This document shows positions 8,981-19,669 of a stretch of 64,000 bases of DNA, piece after piece (position 1 is the stretch's first letter; every line of letters starts with the position of its first letter). The stretch spans positions 954,904-1,018,903 of the forward strand of contig BCKL01000004.1 of the NCBI GenBank assembly GCA_001600635.1, in the 5' to 3' direction. A program made the position numbers and the translations under genes. The notes under the pieces were generated by a model. That model was not told the DNA's origin and made no database searches. It saw only the letters and a list, made by a program, of their open reading frames with translations. The DNA is from Leucosporidium creatinivorum (Eukaryota > Basidiomycota > Microbotryomycetes > Leucosporidiales > Leucosporidiaceae).

Positions 8981-11669
8981 ATGGTCAGCGACTATACACC
9001 TAACTTGGTGAGTGGCAGAAAGCTTTTCAAGTCTTGCCCCTCGGCCTCGGTGCTGACCCTCTCTTCCTCCTCCTACTTCGGCTCTTTCTCGTTTCCTCGG
9101 CTCATTCTCGCTTCTCGCTGTCCACCTGCGCTCTATTCGCTGTTATTCTCCTGGCTTGCTCTCCTGGACCCCACCCATCTCAGCTCCTCGCTTGCACGTT
9201 CGCCTCGCTCGGGGCCTTCAGTTTCGGCTACGATAATGGGTGGTGGGGCGTAAGTTCCTTCATTTGGTGCGATGGCCGCCAGGAAAAGGAGTTTAAGACG
9301 GATCTGTAGGCTGACCTCTGGACTTCTCCGACTCGGCAGGGAGTGCTGGGCGAGCGCGCCTTCAATCAAGCTTATGGCTCCATCGAGACGACTGCCGCCG
9401 ACGGTTCTATCATTAGGTCACTTTCTGCAGCGGAAACGAGTAATGGTACGGGCTTGGGAACAGCAGGGTGAGTAGTAACGACGTTCTCGGAAGCTTCGGC
9501 TGTCTCGGCCGAACTGACTCATGCTCCTCCAGCATCATGCTAGGCTGCATGGCTGCCCCTTTTATCAACAAGCGCTGGGGCAGGAAAGGTGCTATGCTCT
9601 CCATTGCCATCATTGGCATCATCGGCGGCCTCATTGAAATGCTTTCGACCCTTCCTCAGTGAGCTTCCTCTCCGCGCCTCCTTCTCAATGCTCTTCATCA
9701 CCACATCTCGTCCCGATCATTCATCTCCACCCATCTCTTAACACGATGCTAGTACCCTACACCGAGACGTCGACTCCATCCTCCATGACCCCATCTTTCG
9801 CTTGCCGAAGTCGATCTCGGCGCTGGCTGAGGGCTCGCTGACTCGCTTCTCCAACAGTTCTTACTACATGCTCGTCGCTGGCAAGATTATCATCAACGCA
9901 TCCGTCGGTATTGCCGCCTCGACTGCCCCTGCTTACCAGGCTGGTGAGTTCCTCAGCCGAATCGCCGACGAACCACCTTCTCAGCCCTCGTCTAATTCAA
10001 CAGAGTGCGCTCCCGCCAAGATCCGAGGTGGTCTCAGCAATCTGTACAACACTATCAACACTATCGGCGGTCTCATCGCGACCGGTGTCATCTGGGGTGT
10101 CAACGAGAGGCCCGACAGCTCGGCCTGGCTCATCCCTATGGGCCTCCAGTTCGTCCCCAGTATCGGCATCTTGGCAGGTCTGCGTTGGATGCCTGAGTCA
10201 CCGAGGTGGCTTATTGAGGTCGGTCGCGACGAGGACGCCATCCGGTCGATCCAGCTCCTTCGCGGAGATGCTGTCGATGCTCGCGCCGAGGTGGCCGAGA
10301 TCCGTGCTGGTGAGTACTCTAGTCCTCAAGAGTACACAAAATCATGCTGACATCTTGTTTACACCAGCCTACGAGGCCGAGAAGGCTCTCTACTCGGGCG
10401 TCGAGTGGGGGATGCTCTTCAAGGGCACGAATGCTCGGCGCACTCTCATTTCCATCGGTCTGCAGTGCCTGCAACAAGGACAGGGCATTTCGTACATGGC
10501 AAATTACCTACTCGAAAGTTATTCTTCTTGCCTCGGCTCGGCGATCCAGGCTGACCCTTTTTCGCTCCCAACAGGTCACTTTCATCGCTCTGTACGCTGA
10601 AGTAGGACTCTATGCGTCCCTTCTCTCGCTAACAAACCGATGAAATACCTACAGCGGCTTTTCCGACGTCTACCTGCTCTCCTTCGGAGGTGAGCCAGCC
10701 CCTCGGCTCCCTGAGGCCCTCGGTCACTCGGCGGCCTTGCTGACCTCGTACCTTTCAGTCTCCCTGGTCATGGTTGCCTTCAACGCTCTCGGCTTCTATC
10801 TTCCCGACAAGGTTGGACGTCGCAAGCTACTCATGTGTAAGTCCAGCGACTCGAGCCTCTTCTCTTGGCGACCTCGACCCGCGTCTTCCATTCGGCGCTG
10901 ACTCTCTGCATTACAGTTGGCGCCACGGTCATGTTCACATGCCAGCTCATCGTAGGAGGAATCACCACTCACGACTCGACACCCACTGGAGCGCTCGCCA
11001 ACCTCCTCATCGCCGCTTGCTTCATCTGTTCGTCCTTCGTCGGCGCCCTCCGCCCGTAGAACTTGACTGACTCGTTCTTCCACTCGCAGGGATCGCCGCT
11101 TTCGGAGCCTCGTGGGGGACTCTTCCCTGGATCGTCAGTGCCGAGATCTCTTCCCAGATGCTTCGCGAGAAGTCGCTCGCCTCGGCGGCTTGGTCCGGCT
11201 TCGGCGTTGGCCTCATCTCCAACTTTGTCACTCCCTACATCCAAAACCCTGGTTACGGAAACCTTGGAGCCAAGATCGGGTGGCTATGGGCTGGATTCAG
11301 TTTCGTCTCGTGAGTTCGAACGAGAGACGAGGGCGCTCCGCGTGTCTCTCGTCACTATGTAGTAGAGCAGCCTGCTAACCTTGGAACCCTTCCAACAGGA
11401 TCATCTACGTCTTTGTGATGGTACCGGAGATGAAGGGTCGCACTTTGGAGGAGGTGAGTTTCGCTTTCGCAGCTCGGCGCTCGGTCACTCCTCATGTTCA
11501 TGCTCACGCATGCCGTCGTCCACAGCTCGATCAACTCTTCGAGGCTCGCATCCCTGCTCGTCACTTTGGCACGCACAGGCTCAATGCTCCCCTCGAGGGC
11601 GACTCCCACTCGGAAGATGGCAAGCTCAGCAAGTCCGAGATAGCCGACGCCGAGAGGCATTTGGAGTAG
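8981..11669 (+). CDS. MFS sugar-porter family transporter
   Basis: Proton-coupled or facilitative uptake of a sugar at the plasma membrane is the family role; the sugar is not predictable here. Clear exons are 8981-9007, 9184-9249, 9340-9467, 9533-9658, 9858-9943, 10004-10309, 10368-about 10515, about 10575-10591, 10655-10689, 10759-10836, 10917-11027, 11090-11309, 11399-11453 and 11526-11669. Family marks are GYDNGWWG after helix 1, KRWGRKG (loop 2-3), RGGLSNLYNTINTIGG, PESPRWLIEVGR, ISYMANY, PDKVGRRKLLM (loop 8-9) and PEMKGRTLEELDQLFE at the C-terminal end. The junction after MANY (about 10507-10574) has no GT or GC donor in the right phase and remains unresolved. The spacer 9659-9857 is a long intron for this genome and might hide a small exon. 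Confidence 0.9.
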
Positions 11670-12048
11670 AGAGGCGTTCAAACCTTCCCTGAACACTCGG
11701 GTATTAGGATTCCAGTTCGTTTATTAGTGTTTGAATAGCTCGCAATTTAGTGTTGACCCCTCTCCGCCCTTTCGAAACGACGAGCGAGCGCGAGACGATC
11801 CAGCTCGATTCCATTAGATGTCTTGCAGTGCGTGCATATCGCTACAGGCTCCTAGATACATGTCAAGTCGATTACTAGTACAGCTGTGGAGAGGAGACGG
11901 TAGGTCAGCAGCGACTCGACAGCTCGGCGAAGAGGGAGCGAGCGGCCGACTCACTTTTGTGAGTTGCAACAACAGCTATGTATCGAGTGCTGCAGAGGTC
12001 AGACAATTAGCTCTCTTCGCTCAAATCTAGACCACACTCGATTCACTA
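11670..12048. other. Intergenic region between convergent genes
   Basis: A 379-bp 3'-to-3' spacer between the transporter and the F-box gene. Nothing else is recognised in it. Confidence 0.4.
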
Positions 12049-13610
12049 CTACTGAGCCATCTCCTCGTCGGGCAAGAAGGTGAACCGAATCCCCCTCGCC
12101 TCGCAAGCCTGCGCCATCGCCTCGGCATTCTCGTGCTCCCAAGCATCCGCCGAATCATACAGCACCAAAGATTCGAGCGCTCCAAAGTCGAGCGAAGGAT
12201 CAAGGAGATCGTCGATGAGATGCTGCGAGAAGATGAACGAGCCGACGTGGTTGAACGATTGGATCTCGAGGGTGACGAGCTTCGGAGGGATGAGGCGGAA
12301 GATGTTGGTGGAGATCTCGGTGGCAGAGATGCTGAGACGGTGCAGGTGCTGCTGGTAGGGTAGGAGCAGGTCGAAGATGGGCTCGTGAGTCGCCGGGTCG
12401 AACTGGTCGAGTTGTTCCACGGTCGGGCTGGAGGGGGGTGGAGTCAGCTCGTTTACAGCAAAGCTCGAAGTAGAAGTCACGACTCACTTGCAGATGAAGC
12501 GAAGTGACTTGATGGAAGCAGCACACGACCTCAGCGCCGTCGTCGTCCTGCGAGAAGGATTGGCTCGAGGTCAGCTTTCGAGGCGAGGCCAAGAGAAGTC
12601 GCTCAAACTCACTGCTTGGAGGGCAGCAGCCTCTCAAAGTAGATATCGCATACCTCGAGCTCATGGCACGCCGAAAGCAACGCCCACAGCGTCTGGTCCG
12701 AGAGCTCGCAGTGCAGCCGCAACTCGACGAGGGGGAGGAAGAGCGGNGGNGGGCTCATGAGAGGNGGCANGGCGATGGCTGNAGNNTCNGTCTCTGCTTC
12801 AAACTCGAGCTCGAACGTCCTGAGGCTCGGATGAGCTAGAGCGAGGTCATTGGCCGCGTACAGGCCTGTCCCCCAGTCGCGATCCGAGATGCCGAGACGA
12901 GGAGCGCATACGAGCGACTGGAGGTGCAGCGAGGCGAGGGCGACGAGGAGAGCATTGCGAGCACCGTGGTGGAGAGGTCGGACTTGTAGGTGACGAAGGT
13001 TGGGGCACAGAGTGAGGACGCGGATGAGGTCGAGCGAATCCTCGGCCAGTCCCGTGTCGTCCTCGGTCTCCTCCCTGTGGTCGCCGACGCCGATGACGAG
13101 GTGCTGCACCTTGACAGCATGCTCGGGATAGTGGTGCAGCGTGTCCAGGAATGCGCGAGCCTTGTCGCCGCCGAGAAGCGCAACCGAGCGGTAGAGCGCT
13201 GCGTTGGCTGTGGGAGTGTGCAGCGTTGGGTCAGCTACGGGTCTCGAGCTGCATCATAGCATCATTCACACCCACCTGCATCTTCCCACGCCGAGCAGAT
13301 CAAAGGCATGGTGTCGAGCGACTCGTTCGGATCCCACCGCGAGAGCTTGCCGCCATGCTCGCTCTGCACAGGATCCTTCTCGACAGCGTAGAGGAAGATG
13401 TCGAGGAGGATGTGGTAAGGGAGCCCTTGCGGTCGTGTCGGCATGAGCTGAGCTTGGTCGAAGGGCGTCTCGGTAGGAGGCGAGAGCGAAGGAGAGGCGC
13501 CGCTGCTTGGTCGCAGGAAGAGGGAGCGAATGAGTGTAGCTGTAGGTAGGAGGAGAAGCCTCGGTCAGCGCGTAAGCTTTCTAGTCGAACGCCGAGCCAT
13601 ACTCACCCAT
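12049..13610 (-). CDS. F-box/LRR-like protein, copy 1
   Basis: Exons 13610-13607, 13539-13276, 13207-12613, 12547-12488 and 12427-12049 sum to 433 aa. The first coding exon is only ATGG; joining to exon 2 gives MATLIRSLFLRP, and the same arrangement recurs at 63854 in the duplicated arm. PYHILLDIFLYAVEKDP...MPLICSAW is an F-box-like start (L-P-x-x-[IL]-L..I) followed by Leu-rich segments (LTLCPNLRHLQVRPL, PLVELRLHCELSDQTLWAL, SATEISTNIFRLIPPKLVTLEI) typical of fungal F-box/LRR substrate adaptors of SCF ligases. The target is unknown. Eight ambiguous bases fall within 12747-12789 in exon 3, so a few residues are undefined. An F-box assignment from such weak similarity is moderate. Confidence 0.68.
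12747..12789. other. Cluster of eight ambiguous bases (N)
   Basis: Ns occur at 12747, 12750, 12765, 12770, 12782, 12785, 12786 and 12789, all within one exon of the F-box gene. I saw no other Ns in the window. They fall on first and third codon positions. Isolated Ns interleaved with called bases look like a mixed consensus rather than a gap. Confidence 0.95.
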
Positions 13611-15912
13611 CTTTGACCTCGAGACGGCGAAGGAGAGGGGAGGACGAGCTCGAGTCGCGGGGAAAGGTCGAGCTAGCCCGAGGGGCAGAGGCTCGAGTGA
13701 GGGTGTGCGCTACTGGTGAGCTAGTGGAGTGCAGCTGGAGTGTTGCTGGACGAAGAGGAAGGAGCGGAACCGCGAAATCACGCGTCCCAATTCGAACCTC
13801 GCTACCCGCCGAAGTCGAGCCTGAGGTCGACCACCAGGGTTGCCCTCCTGCTACTTTGTCTCGAGTGTCCTGTAGCAATTGCGACCGTACTGGACACATA
13901 TCCGACTGCTCTTCAACCTCGAGAGTGTTGCCGCAGGAACACCGAGAGGAGCAAGGGGAGTTGGGGAGGAGCGGTGAAGATGGAGCTGCTGTTGGCGGGA
14001 GGACGCTGATGAAGAGCTTCCGAAGCAGCTGGAAAGCGGGGAAGGTGTACTGCTGCTCTACAGCCTTCCTACGCAGCTGCAGGAAGACAGCTCGACGCCC
14101 GTCGCCACTCGTCGGCATAGTGCGTCGAGCGGGAAAGGGAAGCCTCCTGGACAGGAAGCTCAGCAGCTTTTGACGTGCAGGGGAGCAGCATGTGCATCTT
14201 TGATCGTCGTGGAAGAAGACGAGACCGCTCGGAGGGGGTCGGATTGGCTGTTCGGCGAGGAGGGGTCAAGCTGCTTCTCCTCGATTGGCGGTGGTAGTAG
14301 GAAGTGTCCTAGAGTTCCGGGCGGGAGGAGCGTACTTGCTCGATGCTTTTGGATCAGCTCCGACGCTGTTCGGTGTCCTCGAGCTGGACTGGAGATGAGG
14401 GACGGGGGACTCAGGGCATGGCTCGCCGACTGAGCCTTTCGAGGTGATGCTCCTGAGGATGCTGATGGCGGCGTAGGATGTAGTAGTGATGCTTGGAGGT
14501 GCGGACGAGATGACTGGGGGGTGGTAAAAGTCAGGTTAGTGGGCTTGCTCCTTCGCGAGATGAGGAAGCGAAACGAGCTGAACCCTTCTCGTTCGCCTAC
14601 AGGTCAAACTCCAATCACAACACGCTGTCCACCTCATCCACGAATCCTCTCACTGCCTTCTCCGCCCCTCCAACCTTCCGCCTCTCTCCCCCAGCGCCAT
14701 CAGCGCCATCCCCGCCGCCGACTTGGCCTTCCTCCATCCGCCCACGCTCTCAATACGCCTCACTCGGTCGGCGATATTCCTACCGCCCGACCTGAGAGCA
14801 ACAGCGTGCGCTCCTTGGCCGTCAGCCAACGAGCATCACGCTCAGCGTGGACTCGACTTCTCAAGCGGTCAGCTACGAGGGACTCAACAGCAGTAGAGAC
14901 AAGCACAGTAGAGTTTGCTGAATGTACCCCGTCCTCATCTTATCGTCCCGACCACGAGGAGAGCCAGAGGCAGACAGAGCATGCCAGACGCCCGTCGCCG
15001 CTCATCCGCTTCACATAAGCTGTAGCATCTCAAAGCCGACGAGGAACCACAGCCGGAGCAGCTCACCACCGCGACCCTTCACCGAGCCCTTCTTCACCTT
15101 CCCTCCCTGCTGCAGCTTCACCGCCAAACCTCGCCGCGCCCTCGCTCTGCGCCAGCTCTCCCAAGCGTCGACGAGCAGCAGCCCTCCCTGTCGCTCCTCC
15201 TGCACCAGCCTACGCCACACTACACTCACCTGGCTCGTGTATCGAACCGTTCTCGTCTACAGAGCTCGACAAGAACACCGAGAGAGGCTCGAAAGCTGCC
15301 TCAAGCACAGCGAGCTTGGAGCGAGGGTTCCGAGAAGATCGTCGCGTGATGCGGCTTGGGAGCTGGCCGTGTTGGCGAGAGACCACGAGAGCCGAGCGAA
15401 AGCGTACTTCTAGGCTGATGTAGACTGTTCGAAGTGACGAAACGGTCGAGAGAGCAGCGAGCGAGTGAGAGGAAGAAGGGAGAAAGGCGACGGCGAGCGG
15501 TTCGGAGCTTCCTCACAGTAGCCTCGCCGTCTCGCTCGAGTCGAGCTTTAATCACTGTGGCAATAGCTCTGTACTGAGTCTGTTTCGACTTGATGAATCT
15601 TCTCTGCCGCTCCGTGCTCAGGCTTCGCAGCATCACCGAGCTGTCGAGCGACGGCCCCTGGCCCCAGAGGCGCTCTCCTGTAGCTTCAGCGGCAGCTGCA
15701 GGACCGACCAACAAAGCTCAACGTACTTTGATCTTTCCTCTTGGATCGCTGCTGCTCACCACGGCTCGATAATCGAGCTCATCATTCGCGAGCTCAGGCC
15801 AACTTTCGCTCTGTCTCTCTCGGCTTCCTGCCTTATTAAGCAGGGTCGTATCAGCTCATATCGGACTACACGCAAAGCAGAGTATTGCTCCTCGTCCACC
15901 TTCTCTGCTCGA
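13611..15912. other. Unassigned spacer inside the left duplicated arm
   Basis: No gene is firmly supported. Several frames stay partly open in both arms: minus 14118-13603 (first ~90 codons similar to plus 63340 onward, then the frame differs), plus 14170-14433 (similar to minus 63287-63012) and plus 14521-15018. Small indels between the arms break each of these frames, which argues against selection on them as proteins. An intron-like unit on the minus strand ends CTAACCTGACTTTTACCACCCCCCAG near 14516, so a spliced 5' leader or non-coding transcript is possible. Confidence 0.4.
15301..15714 (-). other. 137-codon open frame identical in both duplicated arms
   Basis: The reading starting MLVGPAAAAEATGERLWGQ is the same, residue for residue, at 15714-15301 (minus) and 61734-62147 (plus). 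It is Arg/Ser-rich, has no recognised domain and no signal or membrane segment. Identity follows from the whole ~740-bp tract being identical, so it is not by itself evidence of coding. The opposite strand is also open over part of the tract (plus 14922-15413). Confidence 0.25.
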
Positions 15913-16325
15913 CTAAGCGCGACCTCCCGGCTGAGCCATTTGAGGCGCCGGCCCTCCGTAGACGGCCCTCGTCTCGCGCCTGTCCGAGAAGGCAGACCAA
16001 GCCAAGGCGATGAGGTAGAAGGAGAGGAAGGTCTTGTGTATGCAGATCCATTCAGCAGCAACTTGAGCCAAGTAGCGAGAGGAGGCAAGACCCGCCAGGT
16101 CATCCAAGCAAAAGCCTCCATCGTCGCGAACATGGCGCAGCGAATTCTCCTACAAGCGGGGCCGAGGATGATGCACCTCTCTTGCGAGCAGCTGTTGTTG
16201 TTCAAAGCGACGTCGATACCAAAACAGGAGATGAAGACGAGATTCTGATCTCGGAGAGAGGTCAGCTCGATTGAAGTTCGGCGAAGGCGAAGTCGGTCTC
16301 GGACACACCCAGAGGAAGCCGAGGA
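15913..16325 (-). pseudogene. 5'-truncated copy of the MARVEL-like membrane protein gene
   Basis: This corresponds to the last two exons of the gene at 60605-61535. The exon-5 equivalent (about 16246-16098) still reads NNNSCSQERCIILGPACRR and MFATMEAFAWMTW, close to the intact copy. The exon-6 equivalent (about 16033-15913) is identical. Exons 1-4 are missing. The intron between the two pieces has lost its GTGAGC donor (GCGGGTCTTG instead) and its sequence is unrelated to the intron in the intact gene. It is most simply a broken duplicate left at the edge of the segmental duplication. Confidence 0.78.
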
Positions 16326-17539
16326 CAGCGACCTCGATAATCTACCTTTGGCAGGTGGGTCTGAGGAATAGTACGAAGATGCACCAGCTTGAGCAGCTCC
16401 CCTCTTGACCTGTCGACAGCCTTACTAACGCCATTTGACCGCGCTCGGCGATGAGCTTCGGCGCACCCCGCTCGCCCTTCGCATCTCCCTGTGCTACCAC
16501 GAGGGTAGAGCGACGGATCATTCTCTTTTCCCATCACTGCACTTTCGCGAGGCTGCTTGCAGGAGCCACATCGACGTCAAAGAGGTTCAAAGAGCAATCC
16601 CGAGCCCCTCGAATTCGGCGGAAGGGGCCGACGGCGAGCGAGAGTAATTCGGAGCTCGTGAAGCCGACGCTACCGCTCGGTTAATCCGAGGGTATATGCT
16701 GCTGAGCTCTTTTGACCGTTACGATGACCATCGGACTAGCAGAGTTGGGGGCGAGGCGCTTCGGCGGCTATCCCCTCCGAATCGTATCGCAACCATCGCG
16801 AGGACGCCAGCATCGACTTGTCGTCGGCTATAGTTCTACAGTACAGCGAAGCAGGTGATGGCAATATGCAGAGCTCGGTAAGGCAAGATGGACGGGCAAA
16901 ATTAATCAAGCTCGGCGAAAGCTTGCTTCCTCTCCCTCAATCGCGTATAATGCAGGGGAGTAAGCTGGGGGCTACCCCGAGCTTAACAACTCGCAATTCA
17001 GCGCCCGCGGCTACTTGCCTTGATGGACAAAGGCTGGAAGCTGGCGATCTCTGACGTTCTACAGAGTTTTGGCCAGCCCCCTCACCTCCCCGCAGATGCT
17101 GCGGCTCGAGCATCGCCTCCGCCGTCGTCTTTTGTTGCTGTAGGCGAGCAGAAAGCGCGTACAGGAGCGAACAAAAGGCGAACAGCAATGTTTGTTGTTC
17201 AACGCAGCTAGATGAGGTGCACGACAGGTCCCGGAACCTGCAGGGAAAGCAGGCAAACGGAGCGCCGAGGCCGCTCATCGCCGGCTTAGGAAGGTCGTTT
17301 GAGGGAGTTGGAGTCGTCTAACCTGCCTCGGAGAACGTTGGCCTGGCAAGCTTCCTTGTCGAGGTTGTGAGAGCCCACATCACACCTCTCGTGCAGGGCT
17401 GGCATCCCTTGTCCGTCTCCTCCTCCTCGCCTTCCCCCTCGTTCCTCCCTCCTCGCTCCTGCATCCGTCGTACTCGCCAGCGCCATAGCTTCCAACTCGC
17501 CCAAGCCGTCGATACAACCGTCCTCAGCGGCTCCACGCG
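16326..17539. promoter_or_regulatory. Intergenic region upstream of the disordered regulator-like gene
   Basis: A 1.2-kb stretch between the edge of the duplicated arm and the start at 17540. It likely includes a long 5' leader: pyrimidine-rich sequence fills about 17400-17470. No gene or RNA was recognised. Confidence 0.35.
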
Positions 17540-19669
17540 ATGGACTACACCACCCAGACAGCCGCCAGCTGGCCAGCAGATGCGCCCTCGCTCGAGGCGC
17601 TGAGCTACGACCACGCCCTGCAGCCGACAGAACAACAACACCCGCACGAGCGTCAGCAATACTACCAGCAGCAGCATCATCACCAACAGCAGCAGCAGCA
17701 CCATGTCACCTACAAGCCGGAGCAGCAAGCCTACCCCGATTCGCTCGGCAATGCCTTCGATAGCGACTACCTCAGCCTGGACCAGTATTTCGTCCCCGAG
17801 CAGCTCGAGGATAACAACATGGGAGCGCTGAACAACTATGCACCTCTCTCTGCATCCCTCTCCTACGGCACGCCTTCCCCCGCCCTTCCCGCCCTCTCTC
17901 CTCCCTCCACCGCCGGCACCAGCTACGAGTCGTCGCCTACCGACTCTGCATACAATGGGCTCATCTCCCCTCATGTGCTCCCTCCACCGCACACGATCGC
18001 GCCCCCTCAGCACTCGCCCTTCCTGCTTCCCGCCGCCGACATCTTCGACACCTCCGAGCCGGCGCCGATGCATCGCGACGCGCATCACAATGAGGGATCG
18101 AGCTGCTTTGCCCAGATGCAAGATTCGTATCTGCAGCAGCACGCTCAAGCCTACTCGCCGGCGCGCCCTCCTTCGACTCCCCTGCGGACTCGAACCATCT
18201 CCGAAGGACTTCCCTCGTCCACTACGCCTCGCGGACAAGGTCAGAATGGTGAGCTTCTGCAGAGTGGGTTTATCGAAAAGACTTGTAGAGCTGACCATCC
18301 TCTCCTGTTGTCCCCGCCTACAGCCTACGTCTACCGCTCACCCGGCCCCACCTACTCCCCTTCCTCTTCGCCGACCAAGTCTCCATACTCGCGCAATCAC
18401 ACCCCCGTTCCCTTCGCTGGATCATCTCCATCTCGCCCAGCCAGCTACCTACAGCGCTCGCACTCCCAGCGATCGCCATCGAAGGCAGACGGCTCCGCCG
18501 AGCCCGCCGACCGCCGTCGCCAGTCGCGGCTGAGCATCGCTGTTCCTCCTTACCAACCTCGGCCTGTCCGCAGTCGCCCTCCGCCCGCTCATGAGCTCTC
18601 TCCCAATGCCGCCAGCGGCTTCCATATCGTTGGGGATGTGGAATTGGAAGCGACGCAAGAGATGGAGCAGCTACTCGGGCAGCTCGGCAGCTTCTTGGGA
18701 CCCGATGCGACGTCCAACGAGTCGCCACAGCCCCAGCACAGAGTCCCACCAGAAGTAGCTCGCGGTCGTACAATCGGTGGCTCGTACAATCAACAACTCG
18801 GCGCCTCGCAAGGCTCGAATCTCGCTCCTCCTCCCATGTCTTTCGGCGGTTCCATCGACATCTCAGGCGTACGGCTCAGCGAGGAGGACATGGCGCTACT
18901 AGATGAACCAGACTACGACTACGACGACCGGCAGTACCCTGCATCGGCGCCCGCGTGGCAGACGAGCTTCAACTTTGATCCGAGCGGCCCTCACTCTCCC
19001 TTCCAACATCACTCTCACACGCCTCGCTACACGGCAGCTCCTCTCAGCCCTCACTACCCAGCTCCTCAATACACCTCTGCATCACTTGCCCCACCCCTCT
19101 CCTACTCGCATGCCGACTTCGATGGTCCCCTCTCGGCGCCGCTTCGCCCACGCTCAACTCCCATCCTCGAGCAGCAGGCGACCTTCGCAGCTCCTCCTTC
19201 CTTCTCCGGCGGTGGAGGAGTACGGCGACGACGTTCCTCGGTCGACGATGCAGCTTCCTACGCCCTCGCCTCGCCCATCTACGCCAGCAACTCGAGCTAC
19301 ACATACGACCAGCATCCCCATGCCCCGCAATCATACCCCTACCAACGTCCTGCACCCACCCATCGCCACACCTACTCTCCCTCTCCTTCGGCCTCGTCCA
19401 TCTCTTCCGCCTCCTCACCTGTCGCGGTCCATCGTCTTCCTGCTCAATCCACGACACCTCGGACTTCGCCCACCAAGCTCGCTTCGCCTCGCAAGACTCG
19501 CACCTCGCCCACCAAGAAGAAGGGTGCAGGGGGAGTGCCCATGTTTGTCAACTTTGGTGCCTCCGACTCGAAGAAGCTGTTGAGCGGTGTGGCGCCCAGT
19601 GGGAGTTCGAAGAGGAGGAGGGAGGAGCAGGAGGCAGCAGCGGCGGCGGCGGGCAGTTCGAGTAGCTAG
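17540..19669 (+). CDS. Large disordered Gln/His/Ser/Pro-rich protein, possible transcriptional regulator
   Basis: Two exons (17540-18248 and 18324-19669) give 684 aa. The intron length is divisible by three and keeps the frame open, but it has a GTGAGC donor, a CTGAC branch box and a CAG acceptor. Residues 34-55 are a His/Gln tract. The rest is rich in Ser, Pro and Tyr, with SPTK/SPSK-like repeats that look like proline-directed kinase sites. An acidic patch (LSEEDMALLDEPDYDYDD) and a basic C-terminus are present. The block GVPMFVNFGASDSKKLLSGVAPSGSSKRRR near the C-terminus looks like a conserved fungal motif, but I cannot name the family with confidence. No DNA-binding domain is visible. Confidence 0.75.
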   Translation: MDYTTQTAASWPADAPSLEALSYDHALQPTEQQHPHERQQYYQQQHHHQQQQQHHVTYKPEQQAYPDSLGNAFDSDYLSLDQYFVPEQLEDNNMGALNNYAPLSASLSYGTPSPALPALSPPSTAGTSYESSPTDSAYNGLISPHVLPPPHTIAPPQHSPFLLPAADIFDTSEPAPMHRDAHHNEGSSCFAQMQDSYLQQHAQAYSPARPPSTPLRTRTISEGLPSSTTPRGQGQNGELLQSGFIEKTCRADHPLLLSPPTAYVYRSPGPTYSPSSSPTKSPYSRNHTPVPFAGSSPSRPASYLQRSHSQRSPSKADGSAEPADRRRQSRLSIAVPPYQPRPVRSRPPPAHELSPNAASGFHIVGDVELEATQEMEQLLGQLGSFLGPDATSNESPQPQHRVPPEVARGRTIGGSYNQQLGASQGSNLAPPPMSFGGSIDISGVRLSEEDMALLDEPDYDYDDRQYPASAPAWQTSFNFDPSGPHSPFQHHSHTPRYTAAPLSPHYPAPQYTSASLAPPLSYSHADFDGPLSAPLRPRSTPILEQQATFAAPPSFSGGGGVRRRRSSVDDAASYALASPIYASNSSYTYDQHPHAPQSYPYQRPAPTHRHTYSPSPSASSISSASSPVAVHRLPAQSTTPRTSPTKLASPRKTRTSPTKKKGAGGVPMFVNFGASDSKKLLSGVAPSGSSKRRREEQEAAAAAAGSSSS

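Larger units (their letters stand above)
13464..16325 (-). repeat. Left arm of a large inverted segmental duplication
   Basis: The sequence matches the reverse complement of 61121-64000. Paired coordinates sum to 77448 through the central tract (15301 pairs with 62147, 15714 with 61734) and to about 77464 at the F-box start (13610 pairs with 63854), so net indels are small. The arm contains the F-box 5' end, about 2.3 kb of unassigned sequence and a truncated copy of the MARVEL-like gene. The match runs to the very end of the window on the other side, so the true duplication is longer. Confidence 0.93.

Noticed and set aside
13603-14118. Minus-strand frame of 171 codons as the N-terminus of the F-box protein
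   Set aside because: The ATGG first exon gives an in-phase join to exon 2 in both arms, whereas this long frame runs into a stop at the donor and loses its frame in the other arm.
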